A stretch of DNA of 64,000 nucleotides. Origin: Reddybacter sp041277045. GTDB taxonomy: Bacteria; Pseudomonadota; Gammaproteobacteria; Pseudomonadales; Porticoccaceae. Each line of letters begins with the position of its first letter. Position 1 is the first letter of the stretch. A model generated the notes under the pieces. It made no database searches, had not been told where the DNA came from, and saw only the letters and a list, made by a program, of their open reading frames with translations. Below are positions 8,528 through 16,495 of this stretch, piece after piece. Where the stretch lies: the NCBI GenBank assembly GCA_041277045.1, contig JBGFSY010000001.1, positions 310,001 to 374,000 on the forward strand, written 5' to 3'. Made by a program: the position numbers and the translations under genes.

Positions 8528-10954
8528 CTATTTGAGGGACTCGTTACCACCTGCGTACTCCGAGAGGTCAACACCTTCGCCGACCAGCAGGTCTTCGGAG
8601 CTAACGAATTTTGGCTTGATCAGCCAGACCAACAAAGGCACGACGATCAGCGCGATGACCATATTGATCAACATCACCAAAACCAACAACAAACCCATAT
8701 CGGCGAGGAATTTCAGCTCCGACAGGAAGTACCAGGGCAGAACGCCGATCAACACGATGGTCGCGGTAAAGAAGATCGCCTTACCCGTGGTGGCAACGGC
8801 GGCATAAATAGCCTTGCCATAATCTTCAAAGCCCTGATATTCCTCACAAATACGGCTCAGCAGGTAAATACCGTAATCGATGCCGACGCCAATACCGATG
8901 GCAGCAATAGGCAAAGTATTGACATCGAGGCCAATACCCATATACACCATCGACATCGCTAGAAAAATATTGGATAGATTGACCGGTAGCAGCAACAAAA
9001 AACCCGCCACCACCGAGCGGTAGGCCCAGGAACAACTGATCAGGATAACCAAATTAAGCGCCCCCAGTATGTACCACTGGTAGAGATCAACCGTATCGTT
9101 GATGGACTGCTGCAAGGCAATCGTACCCGAGCCCAGGCGAACGCGATACGTTTCGTGATCGATGCCAATCTCATCAAGAGCAGCTCTCACCGACTCCAGC
9201 GCATCGTCAACGGTATCTTGCTTATTATCCTTGTACCATAAAGAAACCGTACCATTTTGTTGGACAAAGTCAGATACATGAGAGAAGGCTTTAGGGCTTG
9301 TACCGAACAGCACCGCACCGGAAGCTGCCTGTACGGCCATATCCGTTTGATCCAGCGGCGCCCACTTCGGATTACCGCCACTGAACAGGCGGTTAGCCTC
9401 GGGCAAATAATCTGCAAATGACAAGGTTGCCACTGGTGGGTTTTCACCACTCTCAACGATGCGCTGCAGCTCAGTCATTTTAAAGATGGGATGGGCCTGC
9501 TTAAGTAGACGCTCCTGCTTTTGCTCTTTAACCTCAAAGATAATTTCGAGGGTATTCAAGCCCGGAAAGTGACTATTAATTTCAGCAATAGCGACGTTGT
9601 ACTCGGAGTCACTCCACAGCAAGTTACTACCGGCTACCGGGTTGCCAATTTTCAACTCGAGCATTTTACTCAGACCAAAAACGGACAGCAGGATAACCAC
9701 GACGGTGGTTATTTTTGCGGGGGGGCCAAAGCTTAGCTTGCTGACCTTTTGCAACAAGTGCTTGATACCGGCATGAATAGCCGCATGCTCGCCATCAAGA
9801 CCAATGATTTGGTTGACGTTTTTCGGCTTAGGCATCATTGATAACAATATGGGTGTCAGGAATACGCCCGTGGGGACGAGCATCAAGGCCCAGAATCCGC
9901 AAAAAACAGCAAAACGCTCCATAGTCGGTATCGGTGCAATGGCAATCAAGAACAGACCGATGGCATCGGTAACGATGCCTAAAATGCCCGGCGCCATCAT
10001 GACACTCATGCAGATTTCTGCCGACTTTTGCTTATCCTTGACGTGGTAGTAAATCTCGTAATAGCGCTCGATAAACTGCACCGCATGGCTAAACGAACGT
10101 GCAACCAGCAATATCGGCACCACCATAATCAGTGGCTCTATGGGGTCACCAAGCCAGCCGACAAAACCGAAGCCCCAGACCGCAGCAACCACACTGGTCA
10201 CCACTGGCACAACGATGCCAACAACATTGCGCATATACAGGAATAATGAAAGTAACAATGCCGCACCCGTTATGGCAAAAATCTCCAGCATTTGCTTTTC
10301 ATAAAAGTAAACCCAACCCGTCAGTATCGGCTGACCGGCAACATGGATTTCATGGGCATCATCAACCTCGGCCTCAACAATTTTTTCCTGAACTTCTTGA
10401 AAAATCACACCGTAATCGAGCAGCCGCTCAATAAAGGTCGCTTGAATAATGGTTGCTTTTTCATCGTGAGAGATAAGGAAGGCACGACTACCGGGCGACT
10501 TTTTGACACGCTCTAAAAACTCAGCCATTTCCGCTTCAGTTTGCGGCGCATGATCACCCATTAAAGGCTGGCTATCGATACCAAAGGGCGTTGCCTGGGC
10601 GTAACGCGCTTTTTCCGTGGTGATCGACAGGATTTGATCGTGGTCAACACCGGCAATCAAATCGATATTGCGCGTCATATCCCAAACTTTCTGTAAAGTT
10701 TCGGGGTTATAAATAGACTCGCCATCGGTGCGCTTAATCATCACCGTAACTGTCAGCGGGTTACCAAAGTTAGGGTGATCTTTATAAGTCTGTACAAAAG
10801 GGTGGGTACTGGGTAACAAATCGGAGAAGATCGTTTTCAATTCAACCCGCTGAATACCCACGGCAAAGAAAACAGTCATCGCCAAAAATAACAGCAATGA
10901 CACCCAACGATGTTGTATCACATATCTCGACAGACGGTAGCGTGCAGTCTCCAA
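8528..10954 (-). CDS. RND/MMPL-type transporter
   Basis: Inner-membrane exporter of the RND superfamily (COG1033/MMPL-like), likely proton-driven and moving hydrophobic substrates outward. The 808-aa protein shows duplicated architecture: TM1 near residues 16-32, a large periplasmic loop with DLLPSTHPFVQTYKD, then a block of five helices (about 230-385), a second helix (about 415-432), second loop, and a final helical block (about 640-785). The second block contains GIGVGIDYGIYLLSRICEE, the usual acidic signature of these pumps. Translation starts at a TTG at 10954 after GGGGGAAAGG; no nearby ATG fits. It is the promoter-proximal gene of the RND-DUF1329-YCF48-DUF1302 cluster. Confidence 0.9.
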   Translation of the reverse strand: METARYRLSRYVIQHRWVSLLLFLAMTVFFAVGIQRVELKTIFSDLLPSTHPFVQTYKDHPNFGNPLTVTVMIKRTDGESIYNPETLQKVWDMTRNIDLIAGVDHDQILSITTEKARYAQATPFGIDSQPLMGDHAPQTEAEMAEFLERVKKSPGSRAFLISHDEKATIIQATFIERLLDYGVIFQEVQEKIVEAEVDDAHEIHVAGQPILTGWVYFYEKQMLEIFAITGAALLLSLFLYMRNVVGIVVPVVTSVVAAVWGFGFVGWLGDPIEPLIMVVPILLVARSFSHAVQFIERYYEIYYHVKDKQKSAEICMSVMMAPGILGIVTDAIGLFLIAIAPIPTMERFAVFCGFWALMLVPTGVFLTPILLSMMPKPKNVNQIIGLDGEHAAIHAGIKHLLQKVSKLSFGPPAKITTVVVILLSVFGLSKMLELKIGNPVAGSNLLWSDSEYNVAIAEINSHFPGLNTLEIIFEVKEQKQERLLKQAHPIFKMTELQRIVESGENPPVATLSFADYLPEANRLFSGGNPKWAPLDQTDMAVQAASGAVLFGTSPKAFSHVSDFVQQNGTVSLWYKDNKQDTVDDALESVRAALDEIGIDHETYRVRLGSGTIALQQSINDTVDLYQWYILGALNLVILISCSWAYRSVVAGFLLLLPVNLSNIFLAMSMVYMGIGLDVNTLPIAAIGIGVGIDYGIYLLSRICEEYQGFEDYGKAIYAAVATTGKAIFFTATIVLIGVLPWYFLSELKFLADMGLLLVLVMLINMVIALIVVPLLVWLIKPKFVSSEDLLVGEGVDLSEYAGGNESLK

Positions 10955-11045
10955 TTCCTTTCCCCCAACATTTATCTTTTATTGCATTAAAATCGACGGC
11001 GAACTCTATCATGATTACGTGATCGCTACCACATGATTCAGCCTC

Positions 11046-11075
11046 ATAATCAGGCAACAAAGCTTGCCATTTCAA
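11046..11075 (-). promoter_or_regulatory. Candidate sigma-70 promoter for the RND cluster
   Basis: On the minus strand TTGAAA (11075-11070) is followed after 18 bp by GATTAT (11051-11046), about 90 bp before the TTG start of the RND gene. Five of six -35 positions and four of six -10 positions match. Confidence 0.35.
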
Positions 11076-11166
11076 TAGCTTCTAGACAGAAAAAACCCAC
11101 AAAACGTCACCCTATTGACACACTGCGGGTCGGATTTGGTATATTTTTGATACAGGCAATTACTGA

Positions 11167-11190
11167 TCGCGAGAAATACAAATCTCGCGA
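11167..11190. other. Hairpin downstream of the copper operon
   Basis: Perfect inverted repeat TCGCGAGA/TCTCGCGA with an 8-nt loop, about 85 bp past the stop of the cupredoxin gene. No U-tract follows on the minus strand, so it may be a 3' end stabiliser of the copper-operon mRNA rather than a terminator. Confidence 0.45.
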
Positions 11191-11274
11191 GTCACTTCGA
11201 TACAGATGAAACAATTTTAAATTGCGAAACACGCCATTAAACAGAATAAATACTAACGGCAGTCGTTTTTTTTA

Positions 11275-11931
11275 TTAACGAAAAAATCTCAATCCTGCGA
11301 AGAATACAATAAGGAAAATCGTCACAGAACCTAACAAGGCATACCAGGGCTTCGAACCAAGAATCCCCGCAGGGCGCTCAAAATCAGCCGTGACACCCGG
11401 AATACTCCAAAGGTCACCACTACCGCTCCCCACGATCAGCTGAGCCTTCATGCCTTTTTCCATATGCTGGGCAATATCACAGTGCACCAGATAGGTTTTA
11501 TTGTCACTTGGCACTATAAAAACACCTGTCTGGCTATGACCGCCAGCCGCTTCCATATGAAACATACCTCGGTCATACAAATACTTCGGCAAGCCGTGAA
11601 GCATCCACTGATGACGAACATCATCTTCATTTTTAAAATTAACCGTTATACGACTACAAGGCTTAACCTGCCACTCATGCTGATCGAAGCCAAACATCGT
11701 GCTCGCGTAGGGTTCGGCGTATTCAGTACCCGCGACAACATTAATTTCAAAATCCCCGCTGATCGACCCGCAGTCATCAGGCAATTTATCTTTATTGCCG
11801 CCCATCACCATGCCCGTAGCATCCATACTCATGCCCGGCATGTGGTGGTGGTGAGCATCAGCTGCATAGCCTGGCGAGCCGACAACAAGTGCAACCAGGA
11901 GCAAAAGAGGGTGCACAAATGCCTTAGACAC
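11275..11931 (-). CDS. Membrane-anchored cupredoxin with His/Met-rich N terminus
   Basis: Predicted periplasmic type-1 copper protein. Signal peptide at residues 1-24, then HHHH-MPGMSM (27-36), a metal-binding type segment. The cupredoxin fold carries a plausible complete type-1 site: H107, C151, H156, M161 in the spacing C-x4-H-x4-M. C54 and C92 could form a disulfide. A C-terminal membrane helix (about 198-214) ends in Arg, placing the domain on the periplasmic face. The GTG start at 11931 follows AAAGGG by 8 nt and overlaps the stop of the multicopper oxidase gene by 8 nt, so translation is probably coupled. As the last gene of the copper monooxygenase operon it may carry electrons or copper; both are inferences. 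Confidence 0.85.
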   Translation of the reverse strand: MSKAFVHPLLLLVALVVGSPGYAADAHHHHMPGMSMDATGMVMGGNKDKLPDDCGSISGDFEINVVAGTEYAEPYASTMFGFDQHEWQVKPCSRITVNFKNEDDVRHQWMLHGLPKYLYDRGMFHMEAAGGHSQTGVFIVPSDNKTYLVHCDIAQHMEKGMKAQLIVGSGSGDLWSIPGVTADFERPAGILGSKPWYALLGSVTIFLIVFFAGLRFFR

Positions 11932-13606
11932 GTGATCGGCCCTTTAAAACCCAGCTGACCAGGAGTCCAAAAAACAAACCACCCAGCACCGCAAGTAAAA
12001 CAAGCCTCATTAACGACGGCCCACTTTCTTCAACACCCGCCAATAAGGCTGTCGAGCCAGACCCATCTTCCTGTCGCTGGTAAAAACCTGGCGTGAGGAA
12101 GTTTTTCCAGCCCATACCGAAGGTCATCGGCCATCCATTATCCTGCAAATATCGCTCATAAACGATGGCGCTAACATTGCCGCCAGGGCCAAAACCATTG
12201 GTCGTCACCCCTTTTTCCTGGTGGTCATGAATCAGCCACACGCCCTCTCCATAACTGTGTAAACCATCATTTACAGTAGACAATTCAAGATCTACGCGCT
12301 GTGCAGAAGCTATCCAGACTACATCGCGAATAATTCTCGAAGGCTCAGGATGCTCAACACCATCATAGTGGGTAATAGTGACTTTATGGCCGTGAGTATG
12401 TATCGCAACGCCTTCACTGCCACCGTTGACCACCCGTAACTTCACTGTTTCATTCGGGGCAGTAACAATTAAAGAGTCCCGCGCTGTGTAGGGAAACGAG
12501 CGTCCATTCAGGGTGTAATACTCAAAGTCGGCCTGACTAATGTCATATTCACGATGGATCAACTGCGTGACAATTCGCGGGTCATTGCTTTGCTGAATTT
12601 TCTCACCCAGTTCTTTATCGAGATCAAGGTAGTGGAGATCGTATTCCCTATCGTATTTCTCTTTGACAGCAACCGAACTGCGGCGCACAAAACCATCGCC
12701 AATATTAAAAGTTTGCACCCAGTTATTGGGTCGATTCTCTTCAATAATAAACATGCCATTCAAGCCCATCAAAACATGAGCTTGAACTTCGACATGGCAG
12801 TGATAAAACATCGTGCCCGTCTGACGCGGCTGCATTTCGTAACTGCGCTGCTTGCCCGGCATCACCGGTTTTTCACTGATCACCGGCACACCATCATTAC
12901 CCTCACCACTTGCCGTTTGGAAAGGATGGTCAACACCGTGAAAATGGATGGTGTGGGGCATATAGTGGGTATTTTCAAGAGTTACGATAACCTTATCGCC
13001 CTGCTCAACACGAATGGCGGGAGAAGGTAGCCTCAAGCCCGGCTGAGCAAGTAGAGACTCAAAATTTTCTGTCGACATGCCCGCCGACTTTGGCGCGAAC
13101 ACCCAAAGCCCAGGGGTAATACCGGGCGCAATTGAGTACTGCGTAACCGGCACGTCTAAATCAGGTGAGCCGCCATTCAACTCGAAGACTTCGAGGCGAA
13201 TATGAATTTCATCGGGATCGCCATCGCCATCAAGATCTCGCCCCTTGACGACAGCATCAGGCGAAAGGCGAGCGTCCATCAAAGTCATATGACCTACATT
13301 ATTCGTGCCCTTAACGAAGGCTGCTACAGCATGGGGATTGTCGGCAAGACAGTTTGGCGACGCAGCAATCTCAATGCCGGCAATGGTTTGAGCCTTACGC
13401 CAGCCCTTGATGTCGGGAGGACATGCCTCTTCAGCATCTTCACTGGGAATTGCGGGAATAGTTTCAGCCTGCTGCTGAAAACCACTTGCACCAAAGGCAT
13501 CATCGTACCAGACGCGCCATTCACGAGGGTACCATTGCCATGGCAGTAGCACGGCAATGGCAAGGACCAAAACAATTAACAATAAGATCCGATAAAGACG
13601 CGTCAT
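11924..13606 (-). CDS. Membrane-anchored two-domain multicopper oxidase
   Basis: 560-aa multicopper oxidase with an N-terminal membrane segment (residues 5-21) and a C-terminal one (about 532-552). Copper motifs occur as HTIHFHG (H218, H221, H223), HCHVEVQAHVLM (H269, C270, H271, H277, M280), HTHGH (H403, H405) and HDH (H460, H462). This gives one type-1 site (H218, C270, H277, M280) in the first cupredoxin domain, and four His-x-His pairs for a trinuclear cluster. The order is reversed from classical laccases, where the HCH motif is C-terminal, and resembles type C two-domain oxidases such as the one from Nitrosomonas. A Ca-binding-like loop DLDGDGDPDE lies at about 124-133. The gene follows the 213-aa membrane protein by 15 bp. 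Confidence 0.9.
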   Translation of the reverse strand: MTRLYRILLLIVLVLAIAVLLPWQWYPREWRVWYDDAFGASGFQQQAETIPAIPSEDAEEACPPDIKGWRKAQTIAGIEIAASPNCLADNPHAVAAFVKGTNNVGHMTLMDARLSPDAVVKGRDLDGDGDPDEIHIRLEVFELNGGSPDLDVPVTQYSIAPGITPGLWVFAPKSAGMSTENFESLLAQPGLRLPSPAIRVEQGDKVIVTLENTHYMPHTIHFHGVDHPFQTASGEGNDGVPVISEKPVMPGKQRSYEMQPRQTGTMFYHCHVEVQAHVLMGLNGMFIIEENRPNNWVQTFNIGDGFVRRSSVAVKEKYDREYDLHYLDLDKELGEKIQQSNDPRIVTQLIHREYDISQADFEYYTLNGRSFPYTARDSLIVTAPNETVKLRVVNGGSEGVAIHTHGHKVTITHYDGVEHPEPSRIIRDVVWIASAQRVDLELSTVNDGLHSYGEGVWLIHDHQEKGVTTNGFGPGGNVSAIVYERYLQDNGWPMTFGMGWKNFLTPGFYQRQEDGSGSTALLAGVEESGPSLMRLVLLAVLGGLFFGLLVSWVLKGRSRV

Positions 13607-13621
13607 AGTTTTATTTTTTAA

Positions 13622-14263
13622 TCAGTGTTTTCGGCTCTTAGGTGGCTTTACTTTAAAAACAAGCCCCCTACCCCCAGCATAAATAAATACTCCACAGGCC
13701 AGGAAAAGCGCTAAATAATACCTAATATAATCGCCATAACTCACCTTCCCCACCGAAAAAGGGAATACCGAGGTATATTTCAAGCCGGTTTCAAGATGAT
13801 GCGCATTGACAACACCGATATACCCACCGTCCTGAGTAAAGTTATGGCGGATGTTCATGATGCCTTTTTGATACAACTTCGGTTCGACATAGAAAAGTGT
13901 TGCATCCTCAATAGCCTGTTCACCACCCAAGTCTACCAAGGTCGCCGTTACACCGATATTATTCACATCGCGAATAATACGAAAATCCAGCTCCATTTCT
14001 CGCAATTCATCACTGATGAAGTCGATAACAAAAATACTTTCTGTTGCCACAGGTATATCTTCGCAAAATTCTTGCGTGGCCCTCTCCTTGGGCAAGTAAC
14101 CTGTGAAGTGCGCTTTATAGCGATCAATCTTAATAACGCAGACATCGTCTTCACTAGATACTCCGCCGTGCGCTAACACGGCGGAGGTCCCACAGGCCAC
14201 CCAAAGCCCAACCAAACATATCAATACGGGCTTAAACATTACAGCAACCTGCTTTACGAACAT
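13622..14263 (-). CDS. Uncharacterised membrane-anchored protein of the copper monooxygenase operon
   Basis: Not recognised as a named family. The ATG at 14263 is used because GAGGA lies 7 nt upstream; an adjacent TTG is less suitable. A signal peptide ends near LAHGG, so like subunit B the mature protein would begin with His. The soluble part (about 180 residues) includes EDDVCVIKIDRYKAHFTGY and EFCEDIPV with two Cys, an HNFTQDGGYIGVVNAHH segment with several His, then a C-terminal membrane helix (about 183-200) and a basic tail. This is the topology of PmoD/AmoD-type accessory proteins, but the usual CuA-like signature is not evident. It lies 36 bp after subunit B and 15 bp before the multicopper oxidase gene, so a role in copper delivery or assembly is a fair guess. 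Confidence 0.75.
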   Translation of the reverse strand: MFVKQVAVMFKPVLICLVGLWVACGTSAVLAHGGVSSEDDVCVIKIDRYKAHFTGYLPKERATQEFCEDIPVATESIFVIDFISDELREMELDFRIIRDVNNIGVTATLVDLGGEQAIEDATLFYVEPKLYQKGIMNIRHNFTQDGGYIGVVNAHHLETGLKYTSVFPFSVGKVSYGDYIRYYLALFLACGVFIYAGGRGLVFKVKPPKSRKH

Positions 14264-14299
14264 CAAACAATCCTCATTATTATTTTGTTAGCCCTGAGC

Positions 14300-15550
14300 C
14301 TAGAAAAAAGTAGGTAAAATTGACCCACCAACCTCCTGGTAGAAGCGCTCGCCATTATCATCATAATAAAAAACCAGGCCCGCAAAACGACTATCCGGAT
14401 CATTAATCATGCCCGTCATGCGATATTGCTCCCATAGAGCATCAGATGCCACCAATTCAACCTCAACAGTTTTTCCAGGCTCAATAACATTGACCGATAC
14501 GGTCAAGCCTTCTTTGGCAACCATTTCCTCACCGGGGTAAATCTCGCTCTCAGTCACCTTAGGGTTTAAAAAGCGGATATTAGCCGTTAAGAACTCCGAA
14601 ATACGCAGAGGGCTATCACCATGATTAGTTACTTTAAGCCGCATGCTCAAACTACGTCCCGCCAGAGCGTATGAGGCGCTATCAACGACCACCTCAAGGT
14701 CACCAGTGGGCACCTCAATTGGCGTCACCTCAACTTTACCCGTCTGGAGAGGAATGGTGATCGGATATTTGTTCTCCGCCCATAAATAACCACCGAGTAT
14801 CGTCGCGAGGGTTAGCGTAAAGAATAGTCCGCCAGCCACAAAGTCTTTCTTAGTTATGATTTCGTTAGCTCGGTCCTGCCCCAGATGTCTAATTCTTAAA
14901 AAGCGAGGGATGAACAGTTCTTTGCGAAGCAACCAATAGAGAATGTAGGCAAGACCTATGGCAAGCCAAATTAGGTGCCAGGTATAAACCGCGCCTAACC
15001 CGTAAGTTTCAAGATCAATAGTATCCCCGAGTAGGGTTGTCACCTCATTAGTAAAGGGCGCCGTGCTATCACTTTCAGCAACTTCTAGCCACGTTCCCTT
15101 ATCAACCAAAGACCCCGAATCCTTAACATTCAAAATGGGGTGAACATGGTATCGACCGGCAATACGAGCTCTCATTACAGTCTTATACTCATAGACCTTA
15201 CCCAACGGGAATGCAGTAGAGCGCATCATTGGAACGCCATTGACCTCTGAGTGCAAACGCAGGAAGGTTGGCCCTGGCACACCGATATTGAGATACACAG
15301 TGTCTTCAATACTGGCTAACTGTTGAGGCCACCATTCCGAGGTCACCAACTTACCCGTGACCGTCACAACATCACCGACTTTCACGTTCAGAGGCTCGAC
15401 CTTGGTGTCAAACCAATGCACCGTACGCATACGCATACTTGCCAATTGAGCCCGCTCACCATGCGCGAGTACGTCACCCGCCAAAAGAACCAACACCAGA
15501 CCTGCCAGTAAACTACTGACCCCTACTTTCTTCATTTTTAGCTTTTTCAT
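14300..15550 (-). CDS. pmoB: Copper membrane monooxygenase subunit B
   Basis: Subunit B of the particulate methane/ammonia monooxygenase superfamily, a periplasmic double-cupredoxin subunit anchored by two helices. The signal peptide ends before H30 (LAHGERAQ). The CuB ligands are present in the expected places: the mature N-terminal H30, and H135/H137 in GRYHVHPI, equal in pattern to H33, H137, H139 of Methylococcus PmoB. The family motif SMRMRTVHWFD follows the first His, and H45 matches the His of the second proposed site. Membrane helices are at about 190-207 and 236-255; the second cupredoxin domain occupies the C terminus. At 416 aa it is full length. Substrate cannot be told from this subunit. 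Confidence 0.95.
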   Translation of the reverse strand: MKKLKMKKVGVSSLLAGLVLVLLAGDVLAHGERAQLASMRMRTVHWFDTKVEPLNVKVGDVVTVTGKLVTSEWWPQQLASIEDTVYLNIGVPGPTFLRLHSEVNGVPMMRSTAFPLGKVYEYKTVMRARIAGRYHVHPILNVKDSGSLVDKGTWLEVAESDSTAPFTNEVTTLLGDTIDLETYGLGAVYTWHLIWLAIGLAYILYWLLRKELFIPRFLRIRHLGQDRANEIITKKDFVAGGLFFTLTLATILGGYLWAENKYPITIPLQTGKVEVTPIEVPTGDLEVVVDSASYALAGRSLSMRLKVTNHGDSPLRISEFLTANIRFLNPKVTESEIYPGEEMVAKEGLTVSVNVIEPGKTVEVELVASDALWEQYRMTGMINDPDSRFAGLVFYYDDNGERFYQEVGGSILPTFF

Positions 15551-15575
15551 CTAGTAACTTAACTCCGAGGCTAGT

Positions 15576-16370
15576 TTAAACAATACGCTTAGTGTAGATA
15601 TCCAACCTATTTATCCGTGAACCAACCCACAGGAAAATACCGTAGATAACCATGCCACACAACGCGGAAAAAACTGCCGTAAGGGGGGTAACCGACCCAC
15701 CAAAAGTCCGCAAAGTTGACTCTTCGATAATACGTAAATATTCAGGTGTTGTTGTTCTTATGTACTGGTAACCCATCAAGTCTGCTACCGACAACAACGT
15801 GCCGTTAAGCTCAACAGGGACTTTAGAAGCCGCCATAAATGACCAGTTTAACGGCCACACCAGCGCACCAAACAGACCACCACCTATTAACGCGGATGCC
15901 AATAAACTGCGCGTAATGAGCAAAGCACAGTCCAGCAAAATCCCCAAACCGATATAAGTCGAAGGGAAAACAAAGGACATAGGGAAGTGAGTAAACTCAT
16001 AGAAATTAAGGTAGCGACTCAACCACGACACCGCACACAGTAAAAGTGTAATCACCGTAGCGGCAATGGGAAGACGCACTCTCGCCCAGAAGCCGTAAGC
16101 AAAGGGCCCAATAAACAACAACAATGAAAAGGGTGCCACTAAAGGCCACCAGCGGCGGTCTCGCCAATCGATCCAGTAATCCCAATCTCCCGCCGTCAAG
16201 GTAAAATGAATCTGAATACCAAGTATAAGAAACATAAAAAGAACAAGAATAATAATGCCGTCAAATCGACGGTATAGCTTCATCGCCTTAGGATTATCGA
16301 GAGACTTCATATCAAGCAGCCTACTCTTAACCTCAACCTCAGTAAGCTCGCTGGTTGGTGTTTCACTCAT
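15576..16370 (-). CDS. pmoA: Copper membrane monooxygenase subunit A
   Basis: Integral-membrane subunit A of the pMMO/AMO superfamily, 264 aa (classic PmoA is 247). The diagnostic TAGDWDYWIDWRDRRWWP segment and the FVFPSTYIGLGILLDC helix with the downstream ALVWPLNW turn match PmoA/AmoA structure. Six or seven hydrophobic helices are visible. The first 30 residues form a cytosolic extension rich in acidic and basic residues. A good ribosome site AGGGG lies upstream of the ATG. The gene is 125 bp after subunit C, with a terminator-like hairpin between, and 25 bp before subunit B. The sequence differs noticeably from methanotroph and nitrifier PmoA/AmoA as I remember them, pointing to the hydrocarbon-oxidising branch; only a tree would settle this. 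Confidence 0.95.
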   Translation of the reverse strand: MSETPTSELTEVEVKSRLLDMKSLDNPKAMKLYRRFDGIIILVLFMFLILGIQIHFTLTAGDWDYWIDWRDRRWWPLVAPFSLLLFIGPFAYGFWARVRLPIAATVITLLLCAVSWLSRYLNFYEFTHFPMSFVFPSTYIGLGILLDCALLITRSLLASALIGGGLFGALVWPLNWSFMAASKVPVELNGTLLSVADLMGYQYIRTTTPEYLRIIEESTLRTFGGSVTPLTAVFSALCGMVIYGIFLWVGSRINRLDIYTKRIV

Positions 16371-16436
16371 AACTCTACCCCTCTATACACAAAGAATTTT
16401 TTGCAACTATATACGTAAATTTGTTCTGGAGAAAAA

Positions 16437-16469
16437 TTATCCCCACAAGCCCGAAGCCTGTGGGGATAA
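16437..16469 (-). terminator. Terminator-like attenuator between subunits C and A
   Basis: A 14-bp stem (16437-16450 with 16456-16469, one G-U pair) around a 5-nt loop is followed on the minus strand by five U. It stands 27 bp after the stop of subunit C and 67 bp before subunit A. Partial termination or 3' stabilisation here would raise subunit C mRNA over A and B. Confidence 0.75.
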
Positions 16470-16495
16470 TAAGTGTTGCGGAACTGCAGGTGTTT

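Larger units (their letters stand above)
10955..11274. other. Non-coding gap between RND cluster and copper operon
   Basis: 320 bp without a convincing gene. It holds a candidate minus-strand promoter for the RND cluster (11046-11075), a plus-strand promoter-like pair TTGACA (11115-11120) and TATATT (11140-11145) with a 19-bp spacer, an 8-bp perfect hairpin (11167-11190), and a short weak stem followed by eight T near 11253-11273. The plus-strand signals could produce an RNA of about 120 nt, but nothing confirms one. Confidence 0.4.
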
